A stretch of DNA of 64,000 bases from Clostridium tunisiense TJ (lineage in GTDB: Bacteria; Bacillota; Clostridia; Clostridiales; Clostridiaceae). Positions 17,221-25,855 of the stretch are shown piece after piece. The stretch lies in NCBI RefSeq assembly GCF_000300195.1, contig NZ_AMQH01000011.1:124001-188000 (forward strand), read 5' to 3'. The notes below the pieces were generated by a model. The model searched no databases and had not been told where the DNA came from. It saw nothing but the letters and a program-made list of their open reading frames with translations. Position numbers and translations under genes: made by a program. Each line of letters opens with the position of its first letter. Within the stretch, counting starts at the first letter, position 1.

Positions 17221-17299
17221 GCACCTGAAAATAAATAATAAGTCAAAGATGTTAAGGATATTTTGAGTTATACTTATTTATATCTTGAAGATGCCTTAG
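17221..17299. repeat. MITE-like palindromic repeat, short copy
   Basis: About 79 bp with imperfect terminal inverted repeats: GCACCTGAAAATAAATAATAAG (17221-17242) against the complement of 17274-17295. Its reverse complement matches both ends of the 164-bp element at 53073-53236, so it looks like an internally deleted copy. It lies in the 320-bp gap between the pentapeptide and MazG-like genes; the remainder of the gap is AT-rich and holds no gene. Confidence 0.75.
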
Positions 17300-17454
17300 C
17301 TTTTTAATCTAATATTATCATTTGAATTAGACTAGTTCAACTTCATACTTGTTATTTAATCATTTATATTCTTTTGTTAAGATTAACTTTCCTATGTTTA
17401 AACTGTTACCTTACATGCACTTGTTTAAGTAAAAAAATTTAAATTTGCTGTATA

Positions 17455-17488
17455 ATAAATAAGATGGACCATTTAAAATAGTCCACCT
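17455..17488 (-). terminator. Intrinsic terminator after the MazG-like gene
   Basis: GGTGGAC / GTCCATC stem (one wobble pair), extended by the ATTTTAAAT core, then TTATTTATT on the minus strand. Confidence 0.6.
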
Positions 17489-17508
17489 ACATTATAAATA
17501 TAACTCAA

Positions 17509-17817
17509 CTAATCAATAAGATTTTCATCTTTCATTCTCTTTAGTGATTCATTCATCGACTTTTCTAATTCCTCCTCAGCTGAGTAGTACACTGCTATTT
17601 GCATTAAAGCCACCATCGCTTGTCTTATCTCTCCAGCTAAAGCAGCCTTACTTGGTTCACCGTGCTTTAATCTTTTTACACCACTAGCTTCAAAGTGATT
17701 AACTTCACTTGCAACCTCACCACACTCTTCTAATAGTCTTGTAACCATCTGAAAAGGCTCTACTCCTTCAGGAAAACGCTTGAAGCTTCCCTCCACCATT
17801 TTATAAAATCTCTTCAT
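17509..17817 (-). CDS. MazG-like nucleotide pyrophosphohydrolase-fold protein
   Basis: 102 residues, all helical. The metal-binding motif of the all-alpha NTP pyrophosphatase fold is seen as LLEECGEVASEVNHFE (ExxE), while the second motif (usually ExxD) appears as GEIRQAMVAL, so the second pair of acidic ligands is weakened. It could hydrolyse non-canonical NTPs or be a diverged member. CCTCTCCCCC complements a strong GGGGGAGAGG ribosome site before the ATG. Single gene with its own terminator. Confidence 0.7.
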   Translation of the reverse strand: MKRFYKMVEGSFKRFPEGVEPFQMVTRLLEECGEVASEVNHFEASGVKRLKHGEPSKAALAGEIRQAMVALMQIAVYYSAEEELEKSMNESLKRMKDENLID

Positions 17818-17992
17818 TTCCTCTCCCCCGAATCTTTATTAGTATTTTACTAAATATAAAGTAAATCCCCATTTATATTCTTTTCTTTACCAACAATTAT
17901 AAATTACCTTTTTCAATAGCACACCGACTAACAAGCTTCTTTTGTTTTCACTTCAAAGGTCTCATCCTAGAATGTTGCATAATCAGTAATAC

Positions 17993-18712
17993 TTAATCTA
18001 CATAAGTTTCTTTAAACCAGCCTTTATGCTTACAATTAGGGCACTTAAGGTATTTTCCATTTTTACCGCCATTTAGTGAAAACATATCCCTCCAAAAGCT
18101 AATTGAAAACTTACTTTCACATTTTGGACAAACATAAGAATTAACCTTACTATGATAATAAATTAAACCAAATAATAGTACTATTGTTATTACTATCATA
18201 ATAACTGGAGTAATCCCACCAATTGATATTGCTGCTGGAAATCCAGTAAAAAGTAAGAGTAAATAACATGCTAAAAATATATAGGTCATTACATCAGTTT
18301 TTTTGTGGAGATTTTTCTTTGATACTAATGTATCCATTTCTTTTATGCTCCTAACTTTTACTTTTCCTGTTTCCCTAAATTCTTCTGAAATCACACTTAG
18401 TTGTTTTCTTGTTTTTTCTAATGACAAAATTTCCTTATCAATCTTAGTTAGTTGATTTGTAATTATTTCATCTAAAAGACTATAACTATTTTCTGAATTC
18501 ATAACCTCTTTTATTTCTCCTAAGGAAAAGCCTAGTGCTTTATAAAGGCAAATACATCGAAACTTTCTTAGGTCTTCTTCAGAATATATTCTTCTTCCAC
18601 CTTCGCTTAGCTCAGAAGGACTTAGTATTCCTTCCTTATCATAATACTGCACAGTTCTAACACTAACATTGCATAATTTTGCAATGTCCCCTGTTGAAAA
18701 TGTTTCCTTCAT
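17993..18712 (-). CDS. MerR-family regulator with membrane hairpin and zinc-ribbon tail
   Basis: 239 residues: an N-terminal MerR winged helix (STGDIAKLCNVSVRTVQYYDKEGI ... LYKALGF), a coiled coil to about 125, two membrane helices (about 140-185), then a C-terminal zinc ribbon CPKCESKF ... CPNCKHKG. A DNA-binding MerR head on a membrane-tethered body is unusual and suggests sensing at the membrane. The frame opens at a GTG (18721), but AGGTGA in that extension places the start at the ATG 18712. No obvious target gene is adjacent. Confidence 0.8.
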   Translation of the reverse strand: MKETFSTGDIAKLCNVSVRTVQYYDKEGILSPSELSEGGRRIYSEEDLRKFRCICLYKALGFSLGEIKEVMNSENSYSLLDEIITNQLTKIDKEILSLEKTRKQLSVISEEFRETGKVKVRSIKEMDTLVSKKNLHKKTDVMTYIFLACYLLLLFTGFPAAISIGGITPVIMIVITIVLLFGLIYYHSKVNSYVCPKCESKFSISFWRDMFSLNGGKNGKYLKCPNCKHKGWFKETYVD

Positions 18713-18809
18713 ATCTATCACCTCAACTTAAATTTACCATATTACGCCGCGTAACAAGCAACACCTTACCTAAGGTGATTTTTTAATTTTCATAATATAA
18801 GATCACTAA

Positions 18810-19196
18810 CTACCTTTTTCTTTTAATAAATTCATCTATAAGTTTAATATCTTTCATGTCTTTTTCTCTGCCTAGTTCAGCTTTTTGTTTTTTAATACTT
18901 TCCAAAGTCCCAACTGGTAGTCCCTCAATAAATTCTATTTTTTCCACAAACCAATTCTCTAGGATTTCTATATTGTCATTTACTTCAACAATTCTAGAAT
19001 TATCTTCTACTACTTTGCACTTACAGCCCTTTTTTAAAAAAGCTTCCACTAATTCTGTAGTACACCCTAAGTCAATGTCTCTTGTAGTATCTTTAACTCC
19101 ATGAATTACTAATGCAGCACCAGAGGTTATCCAATACTGATTTAATGGCAAATTCATTTCTTTGAGAATTTTAATTATATCTTCTTTGTATAACAT
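18810..19196 (-). CDS. Nucleotidyltransferase-fold protein (AbiEii/MNT-like)
   Basis: 128 residues with the nucleotidyltransferase signature GAALVIHGVKDTTRDIDLGC (GS/GA..., then DxD), as in AbiEii- or MNT-type and DUF6036-like proteins. Only a single small domain is present, without the C-terminal extension of full AbiEii toxins. The longer frame up to 19241 is rejected because GGAGGAG lies 7 nt before the ATG at 19196. No HEPN or antitoxin partner is adjacent, so a toxin-antitoxin role is not supported. Confidence 0.65.
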   Translation of the reverse strand: MLYKEDIIKILKEMNLPLNQYWITSGAALVIHGVKDTTRDIDLGCTTELVEAFLKKGCKCKVVEDNSRIVEVNDNIEILENWFVEKIEFIEGLPVGTLESIKKQKAELGREKDMKDIKLIDEFIKRKR

Positions 19197-19431
19197 TCTT
19201 TTTCTCCTCCGAACTTTTATTTGAACATTTGAATACACCAAGTTTTATAATCGTGATTCTTATACAATCGCATAGCACAAATGTTAATTTCTCATTTCCC
19301 TAAATAACTATTTTCAATTTTTCATACAAAAATAAAACCTACAATATTTTTTATTCTTGTATATTCTACACTATTACTTCATTTCCTTTAAAAGACTTAA
19401 TAACTTCATCTATACATAACAAGATTCCGTG

Positions 19432-19473
19432 TGCAAAAATAAAAACTGCTGACAATCAATCTATCAGCAGTTT
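19432..19473 (-). terminator. Intrinsic terminator of the ABC exporter operon
   Basis: AAACTGCTGA / TCAGCAGTTT perfect stem with an 11-nt loop; on the minus strand it is followed by TTTATTTTTG. It lies about 165 bp past the stop of the 1099-residue exporter subunit. The rest of the 19197-19637 gap holds the palindromic repeat listed separately and no gene. Confidence 0.85.
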
Positions 19474-19514
19474 CTATACATTATTTTAACTATATCTATA
19501 GGATTATTTTTTAA

Positions 19515-19643
19515 TAATGAACAAGTTCATTTTGTTAACAACTTTGGAAGCAGATTTTCAGTGATACCAAAGCAACTTATCTAGACTGAGCAATTGCCAC
19601 TTTAGAAGATGGTAGACTTGAAGCTTCCAAAATGTTGTTAAAC
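19515..19643. repeat. Palindromic interspersed repeat overlapping the exporter stop codon
   Basis: It contains the palindrome ATGAACAAGTTCAT (19517-19530) and a long stem in which GTTAACAACTTTGGAAGC (19534-19551) pairs with GCTTCCAAAATGTTGTTAAAC (19623-19643). The right arm covers the stop codon at 19638-19640. Related copies lie at 50570-50617 and 52832-52877. Confidence 0.7.
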
Positions 19644-22600
19644 AGCATCTTCTCCAGCAAATTGGCTGTTGTAAAGATCAGCATAGAAGCCACCTTGATT
19701 TAATAACTCTTTATGATTTCCCATTTCAATGATTGTTCCCTTATTCATAACTAAAATAAGTTCTGCATCACGAATAGTAGAAAGTCTGTGAGCAATTACA
19801 AAACTAGTTCTGCCCTGCATTAAGTTAGCCATAGCTTTTTGAATTAATACTTCTGTTCTTGTATCAACGCTACTTGTAGCTTCATCAAGTATTAATATTG
19901 CTGGGTCTGCAAGGATTGCACGAGCTATAGTTAAAAGCTGTTTTTGTCCTTGAGAAATATTAGTTCCTTCTTCATTAAGCACTGTGTCATAGCCCTGTGG
20001 AAGAGTTCTTATGAAATGATCTGCATGGGCTGCTTTGGCTGCCATTACAACTTCATCCATAGTAGCGCCTTCTTTTCCATAAGCTATATTCTCTTTAATT
20101 GTTCCATTGTATAGCCAAGTATCTTGAAGCACCATACCAAACATTTTACGAAGTTCACTACGCTTAATATTAGTTATGTCAACTCCATCAATACTTATCT
20201 TACCAGAATTAATTTCATAGAATCTCATTAACAGATTTACAAGTGTGGTTTTACCTGCACCAGTTGGTCCAACTATGGCAATAGTGTCTCCTTGATTAAC
20301 CTGTAAATTCATATCCTCAATTAGTGGTTCATCTTCTTTGTATCTAAAGGCCACCTGTTCAAAGGATACTTCCCCTCTTGGATTTTCAAGAACCACAGCA
20401 TCACTGCTGTCTGGAATTTCCTCTTCCTCATCAAGGATTTGGAATACACGTTCAGCACAAGCTACTGTTGATTGAATAACGTTAGCTATATTTGCAGTTT
20501 GAACAATTGGCATTGTGAAAGATCTTGAGTATTGAATAAATGCAAGGATATCACCGATTCCAAGAATACTCTTAGTAATCCACATTCCCCCTACAATACT
20601 TATTCCCACATAACCTAAGTTACTGATAAAGTTCATTAACGGGAACATAATACCAGAAACAAACTGTGCTTTCCAACCTGTATCCATAAGTCTGTTGTTT
20701 ATTGCTTCAAATTCTTCTATAGAATCTTTTTCATGTCCAAAAGCTTTAACAATTTTGTGTCCAGTGTACATTTCCTCTACGTGTCCACTTAAAAGTCCAA
20801 TTTCCTTTTGCTGAACCGCAAAGTATTTTTGTGATTTCTTCGCAATAAGAGCAGTAGCTATTACATATAGTGGTAAAGTTGCTATTACAATTAGTGTAAG
20901 TATTGGACTTATTGTAAGCATCATAATGATATATCCAACTATAGTTATAACCGCTGTAATTATCTGTGTTAAGCTTTGCTGAAGTGTTGTTGCTATGGTA
21001 TCAACATCATTAGTAACACGACTTAGTATATCTCCATGAGCATGCATATCAAAATACTTGAGTGGTAGTCTTGAAAGCTTCTCATCTACTTGTCTTCTTA
21101 AGTCACGAACGGTTTTTTGAGAAACTCCTGACATTACAAGTCCCATAACTAAACTAAAGATTGCACTGATTATATACATACCTATTAGGATTAAAGCAAT
21201 GTGACCAATATATACAAAATCATACTCTCCATTAGTTTCTCTTATAGCACTAATTACTGAGTTTACTTGTTCATCAGTAAATTTAATGTTATCCTCTGGA
21301 TTTGCTGGAGCATCCTCCATAGTGCCTTGCATTTTCTTTCCTAAATCCATTATTTTTCTTGCTACATCTGCTTTTTCATCTGCATTGGTTAATGTATCAA
21401 GCTTTGGAAGGCCAAGGAATTCTTGAAGTGATTTTATACCTTCAGCATCCATTTTTGTTTCTGAACTATCATTTTCAGTATCACTTCCCATATCTGGCAT
21501 GTTACTAAATATAGTAAGCATTTGGTTTAATACCTTAGTTTTTTCCTCTGGATCAGTGATAGTATCAATCATCGGAAGGTTTAATAAATCTTGAACATTC
21601 TTAAGCTGCTCAGGAGTCATACTTTCTTCACTAGCTCCACTATCTTCATTCATCTTTGGCATCTTACTAAATATATCTACTAGTTTACTTACTGTAGCTG
21701 TTTTTTCAGCCTCATCAGTAATACTCTTTATATCTGGTAGCGCTAATAAATCCTGAATAGTTTGCATATCCTCTGGCTTAATTTTGCTCTCTGTATCTGC
21801 ATTACCGCTAGACATTGCAGGCATATTTTTAAATATATCCACAAGCTGAATTAAATTATCACGTTTTTCCTTTGGATCTTGAATATCCTTAACAATTGGA
21901 AGTTTTAATAATTTTTCCATAGAAGTCTTTGCACTTTTATCCATAGCTCCTGTTGAAGTTGAATTTGAACTAGTGCTAAAGTCTTTTATTTCTGGAATCT
22001 TAGCTAATGCCTTATCCATGGTTGCAGCATCAACCTGCATAGAGGAACTTTGTCCCCCAGGCATAGTTTTTGCCATATTCATAAACTTTTTAATTATATT
22101 AACCTTTTGTTTTGAATCACTAACACTATTAAGCATAGGTAGCTTTAACAACTCTTTTGTGCTTGCTAAAGAACTCTTATCTATTTTTCCATCAGCTGGC
22201 ATTGCCTCTAAAACATCAATAAATTGAAGAGTTATTTTAACTTTTTCTTGTCTACTTCCTTGAGCTTCAATCATCGGAAGCTTCATTAGGTTCTGCATAG
22301 CTTCAAGAGTTTTAGGGTCCACTTGCTGTGGCTGAGTTTGAGGTGCTTGAGCTCCACCTTGTTGCATTTGCTGCATCTGTTGCTGAATCTGAGCCACTAA
22401 CCCCTTTTGAACTGTTCCCATTTGAGCAGTTATTTTATCTACTGCTGTTACTTGTCCGCTAGCTACTCCTTGGTGTAGTTGTATAGCAATTCCCTTATAA
22501 ATTTCATCTACTGCTTTAACTTGTGCCTCTGCCATGCTTGTTGTTATAGAATCCACAGCCTTAGTTTGACCTTCAGCCATATTGTCCTTAATTTGGTCTA

Positions 22601-22937
22601 CAACCTTCTTTTGAACCTCACCCATCTTATCCTTCATTTGGTCCACTGCTTCATTTTGACCCTTTGAAAGTTCACTGAGCATTTTACGTGCCATATATGC
22701 ATTTTGAAGTTTGTTCATGGCTTTACTAGTAACTTTAGGTGCTACTATTGTAAAAGAAGTACTAGCAATAGCAAATATTAAAACTACAATTAAATTTATT
22801 TTATGGGGTCTTAAATATCTAATTAATCTTCTGAAAGTGCCTTTAAAATCCTTTGGCTTTTCCACAGGTCTTCCCATAGGCCCATGACCGCCTCTGCCAC
22901 CTCTTGGTCCACGACTTACTTTTTTATCTTCACTCAT
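19638..22937 (-). CDS. Heterodimeric ABC exporter subunit with giant repeat ectodomain (catalytic half)
   Basis: 1099 residues against about 600 for the family. Order: Gly/Arg-rich cytoplasmic head (9-24); TM1 (about 41-64); a 485-residue insertion (about 85-570); TM2-TM6 (from about 576 to 815); one ATPase domain with Walker A GPTGAGKTT (890-898), signature NISQGQ, Walker B ILILDEA and His1050. The insertion has 15-residue repeats (94-188), then seven LxxLPxI units of 32-56 residues (211-540). Topology places it outside the cell. It is coded 2 bp after the 575-residue partner, under a MarR regulator. BmrD-type subunits also carry an extracellular domain between TM1 and TM2, but far smaller. 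Confidence 0.9.
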   Translation of the reverse strand: MSEDKKVSRGPRGGRGGHGPMGRPVEKPKDFKGTFRRLIRYLRPHKINLIVVLIFAIASTSFTIVAPKVTSKAMNKLQNAYMARKMLSELSKGQNEAVDQMKDKMGEVQKKVVDQIKDNMAEGQTKAVDSITTSMAEAQVKAVDEIYKGIAIQLHQGVASGQVTAVDKITAQMGTVQKGLVAQIQQQMQQMQQGGAQAPQTQPQQVDPKTLEAMQNLMKLPMIEAQGSRQEKVKITLQFIDVLEAMPADGKIDKSSLASTKELLKLPMLNSVSDSKQKVNIIKKFMNMAKTMPGGQSSSMQVDAATMDKALAKIPEIKDFSTSSNSTSTGAMDKSAKTSMEKLLKLPIVKDIQDPKEKRDNLIQLVDIFKNMPAMSSGNADTESKIKPEDMQTIQDLLALPDIKSITDEAEKTATVSKLVDIFSKMPKMNEDSGASEESMTPEQLKNVQDLLNLPMIDTITDPEEKTKVLNQMLTIFSNMPDMGSDTENDSSETKMDAEGIKSLQEFLGLPKLDTLTNADEKADVARKIMDLGKKMQGTMEDAPANPEDNIKFTDEQVNSVISAIRETNGEYDFVYIGHIALILIGMYIISAIFSLVMGLVMSGVSQKTVRDLRRQVDEKLSRLPLKYFDMHAHGDILSRVTNDVDTIATTLQQSLTQIITAVITIVGYIIMMLTISPILTLIVIATLPLYVIATALIAKKSQKYFAVQQKEIGLLSGHVEEMYTGHKIVKAFGHEKDSIEEFEAINNRLMDTGWKAQFVSGIMFPLMNFISNLGYVGISIVGGMWITKSILGIGDILAFIQYSRSFTMPIVQTANIANVIQSTVACAERVFQILDEEEEIPDSSDAVVLENPRGEVSFEQVAFRYKEDEPLIEDMNLQVNQGDTIAIVGPTGAGKTTLVNLLMRFYEINSGKISIDGVDITNIKRSELRKMFGMVLQDTWLYNGTIKENIAYGKEGATMDEVVMAAKAAHADHFIRTLPQGYDTVLNEEGTNISQGQKQLLTIARAILADPAILILDEATSSVDTRTEVLIQKAMANLMQGRTSFVIAHRLSTIRDAELILVMNKGTIIEMGNHKELLNQGGFYADLYNSQFAGEDAV

Positions 22938-22939
22938 GG

Positions 22940-24667
22940 CTATTTCATCTCCTCCTCTGAAAGTTGTGAGGACACAATTTCACGGTAAACATCACAATTA
23001 TTTAGTAATTCTTTGTGAGTACCCATTCCCGCAATTCTTCCTTCATCTAAAACTATAATTCTATCAGCATCCATAACTGTACCAACCCTTTGAGCAACAA
23101 TTATTACTGTTGATTCTAGAGTTTCTTTTTTAAGTGCAGCTCTTAGCTTTGCATCTGTCTTAAAGTCTAAAGCTGAAAAACTATCATCAAATATATATAT
23201 TTCCGGTCTTCTAACTAGGGCACGTGCTATAGATAAACGTTGCTTTTGACCACCAGATACATTTGTACCACCTTGTGCAATTTCATGGTCATAACCTCCA
23301 TCCATAGTAGCTATAAAATCAGCTGCTTGTGCCACCTCTGCTGCATGTCTAATTTCTTCTTCAGTAGCTTTATCATTACCAAACTTTATATTTTCAGAAA
23401 TAGTTCCTGAGAATAACACAGCCTTTTGCGGTACGAAGCCTATTTTATTACGAAGATTATCCTGAGAAATCTCTCTTATATCTACTCCATCTACAAGAAT
23501 GCTTCCACTATCTATATCATAAAATCTTGGAATTAAGTTCACTAAGGTTGACTTACCAGAACCTGTACTACCAATAACAGCAGTTACTTCCCCTGGCTTT
23601 GCTGCAAAGGATATATTATTAAGTGCTGGTTGTTCAGCTCCATGATAGCTAAAGGTTACATCCTTAAATTCCACATAACCCTTTCCATTAAAGTCTTCCT
23701 TTGTGTTTTCTGCATCTGTTATATCTGGTACAGTTTCTAAAACTTCATTAATTCTTACTGCTGCTGCTTGAGCACGAGGAACCATTATAAACATCATTGC
23801 AAGCATAAGCATTGACATCATTATTTGCATTGCATATTGAGTAAAGGCTGCAAGAGCACCTAGGTCCATGCTACCTTCACTTATTCTAATTCCACCAAAC
23901 CAAAGAATTGCTAAAGAAGTGAAATTCATGACAAGCATTATCGAAGGCATCATGAAAGCCATAATCCTATTAACTTTAATATAGTTTTGTGTTAAATCCA
24001 CATTGGCCTCATCAAAACGCACTCTTTCACGTTCAATTGTATTAAAAGCTCTTATAACTCTTATTCCTGTAAGCTTTTCCCGTAAAACCAAGTTAATTCT
24101 ATCAATTTTTACTTGTACTTGCTTAAATAATGGCATCATTTTTGATGCTAGTATAGCTACAACTATTGCAAGAACAGGTATTGAAACAGCTAGTACCCAA
24201 GTAAGGGGCTTATCCTTTTTAAGGGCCATAAAAACACCGCCAGCTGCCATAATTGGCGCACTAATCATCATACGCATTATCATTACAGTAACTGTTTGAA
24301 TTTGAGTAACATCATTTGTAGTTCTTGTGATAAGAGTTGCGGTTCCAAGTTTATCAAACTCATTTAAGGAAAAGCTTTCAACTCTTCTAAATATCTTACT
24401 TCTTAAAATTGTTCCAAGTCCAGTTGCAACCTTTGCTGATAATAAACTGGCGAGAATAGACGCAATAACTCCGCCTCCAGCAACTAAAAGCATGATGCCT
24501 CCAATTTGCAAAATCTTATTTGTATCTCCCTGCATAACTCCTTCATTAATTATGTCAGACATTAAAGTTGGAAGATACAAATCTCCAATTGATTGTAAAG
24601 CCACAAAAAATAATACTGCAATAACCATAGCAGTATATGGCTTTAAGTTTTTATATAACTTAATCAC
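22940..24667 (-). CDS. Heterodimeric ABC exporter subunit (degenerate-site half)
   Basis: 575 residues: six membrane helices and an ATPase domain with Walker A IGSTGSGKST and a canonical VSGGQ signature. Walker B ends FDDS, with Asp where the catalytic Glu should be, and the switch histidine is Gln (AQRVG). This is the non-catalytic half of a heterodimer such as BmrCD, LmrCD or TM287/288; its intact signature completes the consensus site of the 1099-residue partner. GTG start at 24667 with AGGAGA 9 nt upstream. Likely a drug or lipid exporter. Confidence 0.9.
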   Translation of the reverse strand: MIKLYKNLKPYTAMVIAVLFFVALQSIGDLYLPTLMSDIINEGVMQGDTNKILQIGGIMLLVAGGGVIASILASLLSAKVATGLGTILRSKIFRRVESFSLNEFDKLGTATLITRTTNDVTQIQTVTVMIMRMMISAPIMAAGGVFMALKKDKPLTWVLAVSIPVLAIVVAILASKMMPLFKQVQVKIDRINLVLREKLTGIRVIRAFNTIERERVRFDEANVDLTQNYIKVNRIMAFMMPSIMLVMNFTSLAILWFGGIRISEGSMDLGALAAFTQYAMQIMMSMLMLAMMFIMVPRAQAAAVRINEVLETVPDITDAENTKEDFNGKGYVEFKDVTFSYHGAEQPALNNISFAAKPGEVTAVIGSTGSGKSTLVNLIPRFYDIDSGSILVDGVDIREISQDNLRNKIGFVPQKAVLFSGTISENIKFGNDKATEEEIRHAAEVAQAADFIATMDGGYDHEIAQGGTNVSGGQKQRLSIARALVRRPEIYIFDDSFSALDFKTDAKLRAALKKETLESTVIIVAQRVGTVMDADRIIVLDEGRIAGMGTHKELLNNCDVYREIVSSQLSEEEMK

Positions 24668-24872
24668 TGATAATCATCTCCTGACAATTAAATAACTTCT
24701 TTTTATTTACTACTTATTAATTATTTTTTTCTTCAACTTATATATTTAATTGCTTACCAATTTTAAAAATATATAGGTACTTATGGGTTAATCCCTACTA
24801 ATGTTATACAAATCCAAAATGTAAACATCTTAATATTTACCTTAAATTCATATAAATCAACTCAATAATTGT

Positions 24873-25334
24873 TTAGTCACCTAATTTATCTAAGCTAGCC
24901 TTTGTTAAATTATCCCTCATTTGAAGAAAAAATCTACGAAGCAACACCTTCTCCTCCTCCGTAAAATTACTAAAACACTCTTCATTAAGAATTTCAAAAA
25001 TGCTCTTAAGTTTCTTACACATTTCTCTGCCCTTTTCTGTGATAAAAACTCTAGAGATTCTTTGGTCTTGCTCATCCTGTTTTCTTGTAACTAGGTCTGA
25101 CTTTTCCATTCTTGTTATCATAACAGTTACAGTTGCAGGCTTAATTCTAAGCTTATCTGCAAGTTCCTTCTGGCTTTGACCATCCTTATAATATAATGTA
25201 AATAACAGTGGTGGCTGTCCTGGATAAATCCCTTGTTTTTCTAACAAGTTATGAGAACGGGTAAAATGCAACTTTATTATTTGCCCAAATACATGGTATA
25301 AATTATCTGGATTAAAGCAACCCTTATCCTCCAT
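24873..25334 (-). CDS. MarR-family transcriptional repressor
   Basis: 153 residues with the MarR winged helix: QKELADKLRIKPATVTVMITRMEKSDLVTRKQDEQDQRISRVFITEKGRE, including the wing Asp-x-Arg motif. It precedes the two exporter genes by 205 bp in the same direction. Its own promoter is covered by palindromes ending in TTAG...CTAA, so it probably represses itself and the exporter, with release by a drug-like ligand. GGAGG is positioned before the ATG. Confidence 0.9.
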   Translation of the reverse strand: MEDKGCFNPDNLYHVFGQIIKLHFTRSHNLLEKQGIYPGQPPLLFTLYYKDGQSQKELADKLRIKPATVTVMITRMEKSDLVTRKQDEQDQRISRVFITEKGREMCKKLKSIFEILNEECFSNFTEEEKVLLRRFFLQMRDNLTKASLDKLGD

Positions 25335-25374
25335 TTATTATATTCCTCCTCTATGTATCGCATGCTAAAATTAA

Positions 25375-25423
25375 TTAGCCGTCTAACATAATTTATAATA
25401 TCATTTAGTCGACTAACAGTCAA
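25375..25423 (-). promoter_or_regulatory. marR promoter with two MarR operators
   Basis: On the minus strand: -35 TTGACT (25418-25423), a 17-bp spacer, -10 TATTAT (25395-25400). The perfect 12-bp palindrome TTAGTCGACTAA (25405-25416) fills the spacer. A second near-palindrome TTAGACGGCTAA (25375-25386) lies just after the -10, centred exactly 30 bp away, about three helical turns. The remainder of the gap to 25855 is AT-rich and shows no gene. Confidence 0.8.
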
Positions 25424-25855
25424 TATTAATATTATGTCCTTGTTGTTAATTGTTTTTTACTTTTTTGATTATATTTAAAGTATTTCTTATTATATATTTG
25501 TTAACTCCACTTTTTTCATAACTTTACACCCTATAAAACTGTCGTGTTTAAGATTAATACTAATACTATCTTTACTAGATATTTTTACTTTTACGCAAAA
25601 GTTAGTTATGAAAATTATTAATTCATAATAAAATTATCAAAAAAATTAAAAAAAGCCATGCATTTACACACACAGCTCTCCATAGCCACTTACTTAATAC
25701 TCTCATTAGCTTTAATTTATAAATAACTTCAGCAGTTGGTTTTAACCCTGGGGTTTTTTTATAATAACAGTCTCTACCGCTACTTAATTATTTTTAAGTG
25801 GAGATTTCCTTCTTTCTTTATTTCTATAGTCACTTTAAAATATTTTAGTTAAGTT

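Noticed and set aside
18810-19196. Toxin-antitoxin system (AbiE/MNT-HEPN)
   Set aside because: Only the nucleotidyltransferase-like gene is present; no antitoxin or HEPN partner is next to it.
25743-25775. Terminator around AACCCTGGGGTTTTTTT after nagB
   Set aside because: The possible stem has almost no loop and poor pairing, so it cannot be called with confidence.
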